A stretch of DNA of 64,000 bases from Tetraselmis striata (lineage: Eukaryota; Chlorophyta; Chlorodendrophyceae; Chlorodendrales; Chlorodendraceae), in the NCBI GenBank assembly GCA_006384855.1, contig VCJN01002089.1:62001-126000 (forward strand). The letters are read 5' to 3'. A program made the translations under genes and the position numbers. Below the pieces are notes generated by a model that was given only the letters and a program-made list of their open reading frames with translations, was not told the DNA's origin and did not search any database. This document shows, one piece after another, positions 11,701 through 21,769 of the stretch. Positions within the stretch are counted from its first letter, which is position 1, and each line of letters starts with the position of its first letter.

Positions 11701-13606
11701 TGCAATTGAGTCTGGTTTTGCCAATCTACACGCGGTTCGTTTTCGACTGCGAGCGTGGGCATTCGGCAGGCGTGCCGATCAGACGAAGGCTGAAGATGTC
11801 TTGAGTTGAAGAATGGGTCTCGCGCCGAGAGGTTAAACCTCGATCGAGCCGCAGGCGCATAACAAACGCGGACGGGAGATGTTGACGCCGGCGCGACATA
11901 GGCCGGACTTGTCACGGAATTAAGGCGCCGTCTCCCGACGGCGCCCTACAACATTTGCCGTGCACCGTGGTGGCGTGCGGCACGAGCCGGAATCGCAGGC
12001 CAGTAGAAGCGGGGGTAGAAGTGGCCAAGTTGGCGACGAGCGCCCAGCAAAGCCGCGGCACATGCACCCGTAGGTCGAGTACAACTGCGCGCACAAGCGC
12101 GCGAGCGCGCGCCGCGTACATCAAGGTGAATTGGTACGCTGTACGCGACGCGATGGTAATTCTGCACATGTACTGGCGATACACGTTACGAGGGGTAAAC
12201 ACGCGACAACGCGCGACGACAGCGAGGTAACGCCGCTGCCATCACAAGCGGTGGCTGTTTCGCCCCCTCGTGCGAAGGGTGGCGGGTGAAACGCACGGCG
12301 CTGAGGGCCCAGGAACGTGGGACCCTATGTGGTCGTGTCATACCGGCTCTTATGTATGTCGGGGTCGGTTGTCGGTGACGTCGCAGAAGACCCACCGACT
12401 CACTAAGCTGTCGCCGTGGGTCTTTCTTCGCGGAGAGCGGTGAGCCGGCCGCCGCTGCTGCACCAGCGACGGCTGTTGACCACCCCACCAGGCGCATGCT
12501 TAGGATGCTGACGCCACGAAACGCACAAGTTGCGGTAGGTGGCGGAGCCGTTCCCCGGCGGGCAGCTCGTGCTGTCACAGCTGAGATGTCGTGACGTCGG
12601 GAGTGCGTTGGCCGGCGTAAATCCATTGTAGCCTATGCCGGCCCGTAACGATGCCAATGATGTCGCGGCGAGGGTGACGACGAGGCGGTCGCCGCTGTTG
12701 CACCAGCGACGGTCGCCGACGTTTCAAACCGAGAGTCGGCCAGAGATGGTTACGTACACCACGAGACGCTAGGCACGCCAGGTGGTAGAGCTGCCCCCCG
12801 GCGGGCACCTGCATGTTGTCGTGGTTCTTGTATGACGACGACGTTGCAGTATATATAGGAGGCGTCGGAGACGCGTCGGGACGAGCCGCACAAACGCGTC
12901 CAACTGCGACCACATCACACGTTGCTGAAGCATGATTGGGGCGAGGGCAACGAGCCCTCTCAAAGCAACGGCGCATGAGCGGCGCCACACCCGTAACGGA
13001 CCGATTTCGCGAGTAGTTACGGAAACTCACAGGGTGTAACGACCGTTGATGCCACGACGCCCTGCTGCGAGGACACGCGGACCGGGTTGCAGTGTCTTGC
13101 GGGACAACAAATCGCCTCGACGACACGGAGTGACGTCCTCCTCCGTCCGCGCCGATTTGTTGCGGTAGACGTAGTTATCGTCGTTGACAACCGTGACGCG
13201 CAGCAGCCATGGTGCCGAGCGCGTCCACCTCACCTACTTTCAAAAGTTGACTAGTGGGAGAGGGTGCTCCATTGCGGGAGCCCCCCGCAGGCTTGTACTG
13301 CGACTCGACTTCGGGTGTTGGCTTGAACCCCCCAACGGGGACCCCCTAGCTCCAATTCCTTGCCGTGCGCATCGCCACCCAAAAACGTCCCAACTACAAA
13401 GCCACGGCAAAAACGGAAAACGACCTCGGGCGCACGATTAGGGAAAACCACTTTACCGAGGGGTTGTCTATCGCTGCTTGATGTTGTAACGTATGTGTGC
13501 GGCACGACGACTCACTACCGGGTGGGTAGTGACTAAGGTGCGGACTTGTTCAGCCTCAGTGACCCTCGCGCGCAGATGTACGCGAAGCCGACGGAAGGTA
13601 CATGTA
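11701..13606. other. spacer between the direct repeats; internal about 255-bp duplication
   Basis: No supported gene. 12430-12560 and 12685-12820 are diverged tandem copies; they share GCCGCTG, TTGCACCAGCGACGG and CCCCGGCGGGCA. Minus-strand frames here are Arg-rich and look fortuitous. Together with the flanking repeats this may be a decayed element of about 2.3 kb. Confidence 0.45.
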
Positions 13607-13815
13607 GTGAGCTGGAAGATGACATACGATCTGCTGGTGGCTGTCCTAAGTAGCTCCATCCCCGGCCGGGAGTGCATGGCTCGCGGGGGATAAGGCAGCC
13701 CGAACTAAAACCCGATGGTAGCAGTTACCTAACCGATTAAACCCACTAAAAGACCTTGCCGGTCGCACTGTGACAGTCAAATTCGTCAGGAAACCCCATA
13801 AACACGTTTACAGTC
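13607..13815. repeat. direct repeat, copy 2 (partner at 11487)
   Basis: This copy differs by scattered substitutions and small indels, so duplication is not recent. No terminal TG/CA or target duplication was found that would make the pair clear LTRs. Confidence 0.7.
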
Positions 13816-16072
13816 CCCCTCGAAAGTCTTGACATGTACGTATCTGTCCATATCGCCACGTCAGCACCGGCGGCGCCGACCGCCGAGTGGTACAGTGGCG
13901 CATTTTTATGATATAATTAACTTAGAATATTCATCAACGGCTTGAGATGTGATAGGTGGCGGAGGTAGGGCATGCCTGTTACGCTCGCGATTCCGCTCTG
14001 CGCCGGTTCGAACCCTGCCGGGCCCCTCGGTGGAAATATAACCGAGGGGGTAGGGGGGGGCCCGATGCAAATATTTTTAGGTTCTCCTACAAACCCTAGT
14101 ACAGTGGCTTACCGCGCGACCCGCATCCCGATAAAAAGGCGATGTACTCGCCCCGCGCGGGCGGATTTTCCTCGCTTCGGGGCCCGCTAGATAGGCGCAG
14201 CCCAATAGCAAAATATGGGAGCGTATTGATGGCCGGCCCTACAATACACACCCTGGACGATTCCCTAGCAAGCGACCATATGGACCCACCCGCTGACTCC
14301 GTCGGGGGCGCTGCACCCCTGCGTAGTATGGGCTGAAGTCCGGCTCCACGAAGGGCGCATTGAATGCGGACAACAGCTGTAGATGGGCTGGCTTTTGAGC
14401 AAGCCTTTATCGCAGTATTGGCCATTTTGCGGGAACTGCTCACTTGCTTGCATGCCGACGGTGGGGAGAGCGCGCCTTTGTGAATGTGCTCTACGATGGC
14501 AGAGCTAACTCTTGGCGTGCATCCGTACATATAGAACGCATATACGTGCGATATAAAAATTCGTGCCCTCGTGACATTGGGTTATCAAATTCATTACTAA
14601 CCCTGAACAATGACACGCGCACGTATGGCTTTTACGACGAGAGCCCTACAAACGCCACTTAGGGCTCCCCCCACGCATGACGTCGTGTTCACGTATGACA
14701 CATGGAAGGGCGCGGCCGGAAACGAAGGTGAGGGCTCGTAATGGGCCAATGTACAATTGATGCTTGGCAAAGGGGGCAAGACTTTTGTGGGCAGCTGTAG
14801 ATCAGAACAGCCGGACAGCGGGACAGGTGATACAGTCGTACCTGCTATCTAAAATCCGTTGCACGTCGTCGCGGATGGGTCGATCATGCACCGCCCGCGC
14901 GTTGCGCGGATCATCACCATCGCGGATCGCTGGTCGTCCGTCGCATACCATCAGCATCGTCAGCTTATAGCGCTAAATAGGGCTATAATAAATAAATTAT
15001 CATCGGCAATGAAATTGATTGCGCGCAGCCGCGCCTGGCAGCAATAAAGTGGCTGTATGACGCCTGGTTGATCAGGTTGATGCCAATTCACTATCCGTGC
15101 CACATTGAACATCATCATCCAGCCGCCCATATCTCTGACGTCCGAAGCTTCTTCCCCCCTGAATCCCCATCCCCGCCGGGAAGCCCCGCTCCGAAGAACT
15201 CGGCAACTCCTCTTGGAAACTTCCTCTGCCCCTCCAGCCAGACCTCGTCCGCACGCCAGCAGCATGCCGCCGACTTGTCGAGCAGTGGGACCTCCGCGGC
15301 GCGGAGGCGGCTGCACTCAGCAAGCAACGCGCTCGACGCGAGACTGCCTTCCGCCTCTCAAGCAAGCCTCGGCCACGCCCCTGAAACCTGCCGTGGAGGC
15401 GGGTGGCTGTAACGGGAACGGGACGCACAACCGGAGAAAGGTCGTTATCGCAGGTAGGTGCACAGATTGGTGGTGGCGGGTGTTGGGGGGGGGGGAGGGG
15501 GGGGGGGGCTGTGCTGGCGGCCGGACGACGCCCGCCGCGCGCGCCGACGACGCTCTCATCACCGTGCTGGTACGGGCAGGGTACGCGTAATAGCGACTAG
15601 GATCAAGAGTTAACTATTAAGAGTTCATCATAGACTTATAGACTTATAGACTTAGGTATTTTAAGTCTACCGGGTGGCGTAACGATATTTTGTTCAGGAT
15701 GGCGGATGGAATATATCCTTAGTTGGACTATTTACGTCCGCCTGATGAGGATACCGCCTACCGCATAAGTAATTGTGTTGTTTATTTGTTTTTTCCGGGC
15801 GGAGTGACTCCGTCGTAGTAGCATGGGAGTGCCTCCGTAGCAGTAGCAACTAATGATTAAGGATTAGTCAGCTCGCGAACAGCATCAGCACCATTCACCG
15901 CCAGCTGCCGGTATTATATGGCATACGCTGACGGTAGCGCCGAGCGGATACGGTACCCGGTGTCCAGGGGATAGTCCTCGCACTACGGGTCGTTTAAAAG
16001 TCTCGTCGCCACGGCGCACCGCATCGCTCGAGGCGCTATGCGTGCGAGACTAAGCCTGTCGACGCGTTACAG
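13816..16072. other. gene-poor stretch before the iminopeptidase gene
   Basis: Contains a decayed repeat around 14600-14960 that shares GGGCAAGACTTTTGTGGG with the minus strand near 7140. A GC-rich island at about 15115-15400 on the minus strand has a coding-like frame (ECSRLRAAEVPLLDKSAACC...GGKKLRTSEIWAAG, then stop) that could be the last exon of an unrecognised gene. 15490-15510 is a G-run. 15590-15900 is AT-rich and shows nothing further. Confidence 0.35.
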
Positions 16073-18461
16073 GTGTCACCGGCGGCAAATCCGATGGCCT
16101 GCCCCAGGCAGCGGGTCATGCGGCAGCCGCAGTGCCGCACAGTAGGCACGCCGAGCCGGCAGCGGAGGGCCGCGACGGGCTGTCGCGGCGAGCGGTGCTG
16201 GCCATGGGGGGGATGCTGTCGGCCGGCAGCGCCGTACGGCCTGCTGCCGCCGCCCCAGCGGAACCATTCTGCGGTGTGGGTGGACGAGTTATCCCGCAGT
16301 GGGCCTACAAGACCGACTTTCAAGTGCCCTCTCCCCCCTCCCGCGCCCCCCCTATAAAGCTTGCCAAGTGATGCAACCCTTCGCAAATGCCATTAAAAAA
16401 AAATCACGTAGGAAGCGCACCCTTGCGGAGCTATTCGAATAACCTGATTGTTATATCTGCCCTTACAGCAATTCTTGGTGGACTTTCATGGCTTCAAGAC
16501 GTTTGTGCGGACTGTTGGGAGCCCCCCAAAGAAGTGAGACCACCGCATCCTGCGATTCCCCCAGGCTCATATAGACCCCAACGCACGCAGTGTATCCCAA
16601 CGCCGCCGCGCCCTCTACTGCCCGTGCTGAATGCACCACAGGAACGTGCTATCAATCCTGCCCGGCGGCGGGGCGCCCCTGCTGCCGACGCTGGTGGTCC
16701 ACGGCGGCCCCGGTCTCTCCTCCACTTACCTGGAGAGCCTGGAGCTGCTGGCTGCCGACGGGCGGCAGATCATTTTCTACGACCAGATTGGCTGCGGGAA
16801 GTCCTTCGAGGGCAGCGGCAACAGGGCCCCGCCCGGTGAGGAATACAGCCTGGGCCTCTTTCTATCTGAGCTGGACGCCGTCAGGTGGGCGCATGGGCTG
16901 TGCTGATCACCTGCCGCGCGCTGAGAATGCTGACCCACTGTAACATTGAGATTTTTGGTGTAGTTTTATATCTTGTTCCAGATAAAGATAGTATTATCTC
17001 TTAGTGCACAAGGGGGGGGGGGGGGGGGTCAAAAGCAATGCAATATAGCGTGGCTACGAGTATTAAGCACCACTGACAGGTTAGGCTGGCTGCTCAAGCT
17101 TGGCCGGGATGCGCCCACTGCAGGTCCTCTCTGAACCTCCAGGGAGGCTTCCACCTGATTGGGCACGGCTGGGGCGGCATGCTGGCGCTGGAGGCCGCCA
17201 GCCGCCCGGGTGGCTGTCCGGGACTCGCGTCGATATCCCTCATCTCCACGCCCCCAAGTACTGCCGCGTTGACGGCGGATCGACGCGCCTGTGTAAGCTC
17301 CCTGCCGCCACTGCTTCTATTATTTCTCCCCCTGATATGTCATTTTGTATGTATATAGTTAGTAAGTGTGTACGTAACGTAAATGCTGCATATGTGGTAT
17401 GCCACGTCAATCCACCACGACACATGCACTTGTAGCTGTACCTAGTATGGAAACGACATCACTGATGAGCAATGGTACTCCGTGTAATGCTTTGGATTCG
17501 CTATATATTATTGTTCTGGCATCATTTTTATGACCTGGGAACCCAGTACGATATTACGGGTAATAATCTCGCCAGCGTGACAAGGGCTCATAGGCGGTAT
17601 ACACAGCAAATTGTACGCTCACTCCCCGCAGCGCATACGAGCAATGTGTGGCCCCCCTAGTAGTCACATGGACGTGCGGCACCCGACTGACTGGGCGGTA
17701 CATGCGGGTGGGTGCCCGCAGGTGGCCCGGCTGCCGCAGGACGACAAGGAGGCGCTCCTGGACGGGGAGCCGGGCACGCCTCGCTACGAGGCGGCGCTGA
17801 ACGAGTACCGCCGGGAGTTTGTCAACCGGCAGCCGCGGCAGTGCGCGGAGACGGCCAGGTGCGTTGCTGTGCCGCCAATTGACGCAGTCGCACAGCAATG
17901 CGCAAAGTAAAGATGACATGCTTTACTTTTGACAAGATGACAAAATAGATGCTAAGAATGAATGTGATGTTCCGCGCACATCATGGCTCTCAGTCCGGCG
18001 GCAAGCGGAGCAGTACGTCAACGCTTTATCGGCAGCATTGAGCTGTTTGCCTTTTGCCGCACAGGTCCCGCACCTCGAAGCCGGTCATGCAGGCGCTGGT
18101 GGGCCCGGACTGGCTGTCCCCTGGCGGCCAGCTGGCTGGCTGGGACGCCACTCCAGCGCTAGGGGGTATAAGTGTGCCGACCCTCGTTGTCCGTGGAGAG
18201 TACGACGAGGTGTCCCAGGTGACGCCCCAACCTCCGCAAGCAGCCCGCCTTCGTCATGAACCTTTGAGCTGCGCTGACTCGGCGCTGTGTGGTCGTTCTT
18301 AGGCCTCCTCCGACAAGCTTATTCGAGGTATCAAGGGCGCCCGCGGCCTGGTCTGCCTGGACTCCGGCAGCTATTGCCACCTGGACAATCCGGAGACGGC
18401 GCTGGGAGAACTCAACGATTTCATGTCCGCTGCGGATGAGTCAGCCGCCTCTGCGGCCTAG
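16073..18461 (+). CDS. proline iminopeptidase-like alpha/beta hydrolase, Ser-to-Gly at the nucleophile
   Basis: Predicted join(<16073..16323,16469..16533,16642..16884,17124..17292,17722..17858,18065..18218,18303..18461), all phases consistent. The 5' exon with the initiator is not found; the frame is open only from 16054. The N-terminus looks like a thylakoid-lumen transit peptide with a twin-arginine motif (SRRAVLAMGGMLSAGSAV ending AAAAP). The oxyanion-hole motif VVHGGPG, the FYDQIGCGKS segment, the acid region VPTLVVRGEYDEV and the catalytic-His region GSYCHLDNPE are all present. The nucleophile elbow normally reads GHSWGG but here reads GHGWGG (CAC GGC TGG). If correct, the protein cannot use the usual serine chemistry and may be a non-peptidase family member. 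Family: peptidase S33. The intron at 16885-17123 has a G-run. Confidence 0.75.
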
Positions 18462-19171
18462 CGAGCCAAGAGACACTACACTGAGTTTGTGTGGAGTGGC
18501 GTCTGCCAGAGCACCGGTGATATATCGGGCTTTATAGTGCCGCACTGACCTGCTGGGCTTGTCTGTCTGCTGGCGGACCATCGTTTCTCTGCATATTTAA
18601 CTTTCTAAATTCGAGCCTTGGAATGCCGCCAACCTCCACTACATAGCACCTATTGATGAGTCAGCAGTATACTGTAGCCTGCTACCACTGATACAGGCTC
18701 GCTTGGGCATCTGTAGATTATTGGTTTACCGCCAGAAAGTAGCTGCCTGTGTGGCGGCGACAGATCGCCTACGCCAGAGCGCGGACGCGACGAAGCTACA
18801 GCAGTTCGGAACCGCAGTGATTGCACCAGCAGAAGGACGCTTGGGCAGTCCCATGCCTGGCGGGGATGCCTCTGTGCTACAAGAAATAGTTTGAATATAT
18901 GCATACCTCCTTTTCTGTGGCCTAGTGCAAACCGACGACGCGAATCGACGACACCCTTCTCTGTGTCGGGGCGCGAGGGCGCGTAGTAGCGCCCTTGGTA
19001 GTGCCGAAACAAGGTGGCTGACGCAAACGATGAGCGGCCAACGAATACCTGCTCGCAGACTGCTCCGAAACCACTTGCGGAATAAGCTTTGTGAAATGTG
19101 TATCACTGATCGTCATCAGCATATCGTTCCGCGCGCGCGCTAATATATAAATGCCGCGCTTATTGAGGCAT
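18462..19171. other. spacer between the iminopeptidase gene and the inverted repeat
   Basis: One short plus frame (about 18735-18894, KVAACVAATDRLRQSADATK..., preceded by CCGCCAG) reads like an isolated exon, but no partner exons or family are recognised. The rest shows nothing supported. Confidence 0.35.
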
Positions 19172-19572
19172 GGAAAAATGAATAAACGTGTCTTCTCACT
19201 GCCACAGAAGCATTTATTATTAAGCCGGACACTGAACCGCGCGGTGCGCGCCAATGTACCCCGGTCCTCGCTCTCCTTGCGCCCCTCGCGGGGCGCGTAT
19301 AACCTAGCGCCACACCCGCACAGCTAGGGCTTACACGCCCAGCCGCGCGGTGCAACGATATCGCGGTACAACTTTATATCGTTTCAAATATTTTTAAAAT
19401 ACCTGTACCCAACAGTGACATTTTGCGCAGTGGCCGGGCGCGAGGTAGGAGTTCAAATCCAGAGCAGAAAATAAGGATCGCACTCGCGTTGATATTCCAT
19501 TATTTTAAACGGCGACCTCTGCCCTCGGCCGCCCTCTTCTAGTGCTGCCACCACTCGGCAATTGTCCGCACC

Positions 19573-20042
19573 ATGCTACCGGCGAATACAGCAGGCACCA
19601 AGGGGTCGCTTCAAGGACTCATCAGACGGTATAGGCGCATAACAAAGGTCCCAAAGGGGTCGAATGGTGTGCATAAGATGTTGTTGACGAATCTTATGGC
19701 ACGCACACCATCGGCCAGCGTCACACCGCGATATGTCGCGCCACCGTCGGGAGGAGAGCCAAGCGAGGCTCCCCGCCCGACGAGCCCCAAGAACCGCCCT
19801 CGCCGGGCGAACAACATGAGGCTCACACCCCGAAGCCCTTATGGGATCGGATGCTGTCTCATGACCGGCGGCTTTTGCGCGTCTCTCCATACGACCGCGA
19901 GGCGCACTATGTTGTGCCGGCACACAAGAGTCACACATATCAACACAGCTGCAAAGACTTTGTCATTGTGGGTTTCAGATTCGTGAAGCAAGTTCTCTGG
20001 CAATGCGGACGGTATTACGCTCGGTTGGTGCGGCTCCGCTAG
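19573..20042 (+). pseudogene. left-arm copy of an unrecognised about 154-aa frame, frameshifted
   Basis: Begins MLPANTAGTKGSLQGLIRRY and continues through KVPKGSNGVHKMLL. At about 19769-19774 the C-run is one base shorter than in the right-arm copy. The frame then moves and the conserved remainder (HDRRLLRVSP...QCGRYYARLVRLR) is read in another phase. No family is recognised. Retention of the same frame in both arms suggests it was a gene or captured exon before inversion-duplication. Confidence 0.4.
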
Positions 20043-20287
20043 GGGTCGTGACGCATCTCCCCACCGGAGAGCATGCTTCCCGGACGCGGACTGGCCAGGT
20101 TGCACTGTGGCGGAGGTCAAGGGGGCAGGTACGGTAGTATTTTATCACCCACGGTCGTGCGTACAAGTAGTCGCTATATGCCGTTATTAAAATCATCAAC
20201 CCCGGACAAAATGGCCCGACGGCACAGTGTTAGTCACGCTATATCGCGTCAACGATAAATCGTTACAAATGCGGTAGCTTTTCATCA
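20043..20287. repeat. ACGAT-core satellite, outer left segment
   Basis: Contains the satellite core TCAACGATAAATCGTTACAA and the unit landmarks CACCCACGGTCGT and CATCAACCCCGGACA. The array continues at 26953 after the Copia element, which shows that the retrotransposon landed inside a pre-existing array. Confidence 0.75.
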
Positions 20288-20292
20288 CCCAC

Positions 20293-20811
20293 TGTTGTTT
20301 GATACCAGTCTTGCAGGCGTATGACCGGCTGTCTGGAGCCTTGACGCCTGCACACTCTCAGCAGTATCTGTAGACGGCGGAGCGATCGTACGGCTACGAG
20401 TACGAGGACGCGAGTACATCTCCGGCAGCAGACGTACATCGCGGAGCGGCTGTACATCTTCGAGTACGAGGACGCCCGTGCGAGCACAATCAAGATTCCG
20501 GTACTGCTGAGTATCAATGGTGGGCGCCATGCAGTACTAGAATATACTGCAGGATATCGGCCGATGCAGAATATACTGCAGGATATCGGCCGATGCAGCA
20601 GCGGATACTGTATTGTACGGACATAGATAATGCCAATACTTAGGCTCGCATATATGCGTTAAGTACTGGATAATACAGTCAGCGCGCGATGGCGCAAGGT
20701 GGCGGATGCGCTAATGGCTGGCGTGCGCACCATGGCGTGCGGAGTATAAAGGCAGGGCGCGACCCGTTGTAAGAGACAGTCGTTCTTTTCCCTCACGCCC
20801 ATATTTCAACA
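20293..20811 (+). repeat. Copia 5' LTR
   Basis: 519 bp, TGTTGTTTGATACC...ATTTCAACA. A TATAAA box lies at about 20745-20750. A perfect tandem duplication of about 30 bp (AATATACTGCAGGATATCGG unit) sits near 20540-20595; duplicated segments in U3 often act as enhancer-like repeats, though that is inference here. Confidence 0.93.
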
Positions 20812-20823
20812 GGTTATGGGCCC
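20812..20823 (+). promoter_or_regulatory. primer-binding site, initiator-tRNA-Met half-tRNA type
   Basis: GGTTATGGGCCC directly abuts the 5' LTR. It is complementary to the anticodon-arm sequence GGGCCCATAACC of eukaryotic initiator tRNA-Met, not to a tRNA 3' end. This matches the internal priming known for Drosophila copia and yeast Ty5. Confidence 0.75.
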
Positions 20824-21769
20824 TCGCTTCCTTTCATCTCCCAAGCCAAGGAGCGGCCTCTGCCAACCACAGGAGCATCACAACCAGGTTCTTCCGCCGC
20901 CCCTTGCTGCTGATTCTTGGGAGGGGACCTGCGCTGTTGGGCTGGGGGGACTCGAACGACTCGTTTTCGCTCGCTGAGAGCCGAGCGTGGCCGCGAGAAG
21001 CGGTGCACTGACGGTGGCAGTCAGTGGGCGCCCTGGGACGGGGCGTGGGGCTCGTTTGCCTGTGCGACGCGAGGTCGCTGCTCGACACTGGCCTCCCTAG
21101 GCAGTGGGCGTCCTGTAGGGGCGTAGGGGCTGTTTGCCTGTGCAGCTCGACGCTGCTGTCGACCTCTTTCGTTTCGGCTGTGTCTCTCGACGCCTGGGGC
21201 CGCGTTCCGACGCCCCTTTCAGTCTCTCGACGACTCGGGCCGGCTTCGAGTCGTGTCGACTCGTGTGCGCTTGTCGCTCGCCCAGTTAGAGTGTGTCGAG
21301 CTGCCTCGCCGGCCACAGGGGAGGCAGACGGCCTCGTCGAGCGCTCTGTCGTGGTCTTGTGCCAGTGGTATCGACCCTCGTCACGAGGCAGGCAGGTTGC
21401 CGAGTTAGCAGCAGTCTGCGACCGGAGAACGACGTAGTTTCCGCCGTGTTATAGGCGAATCTATGAGAATCAAAAATTAGCCGGATTTCCCGGTGGTTTT
21501 CCGATTTATCGTAGCCGGTAATTTGATTTCCGCAGGGCCGCGGTTGTTTGTTGATTAATCGCGGCCGGTAATTAAAAGATTGTGCGGCTCCGGTTGTTTT
21601 CTCTCCCCAATTTCAAAATTTTGACCGAGTTTCTCCCTGTTGACCATCTCTGGTGGGAGAAAGTTGCCACTGCGGCAAGCAGTGGTGGGGGCTTTTGGCC
21701 CTGTGAGGACCAGACCGCTGACTTGGCCTCTGTCCCGCTCTGCAGTTGATTTCCATCACTGTGATCATC
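20824..21769 (+). other. Copia 5' leader
   Basis: About 950 nt between the primer-binding site and the gag-pol start codon. Frames within it are short. A TCGACG-rich segment (21040-21320) is followed by an AT-richer stretch with repeated GCCGGTAATT motifs near 21510-21575, which could serve packaging or dimerisation. No upstream ORF looks conserved. Confidence 0.45.

Noticed and set aside
11487-13815. LTR pair of a small retrotransposon
   Set aside because: The two direct repeats lack TG...CA ends, a primer site, and a target duplication; called only as a direct repeat.
13985-14030. tRNA-like B-box (CCGGTTCGAACCCTGC)
   Set aside because: The T-loop motif is present, but the T-stem mispairs and no matching acceptor stem or A-box lies at the right distance, so no tRNA was called.
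19430-19465. A-box/B-box-like bases at the outer ends of the giant inverted repeat (TTTGCGCAGTGG, GAGTTCAAATCC)
   Set aside because: The two boxes are only about 15 nt apart and no cloverleaf forms; treated as chance rather than a tRNA or SINE head.
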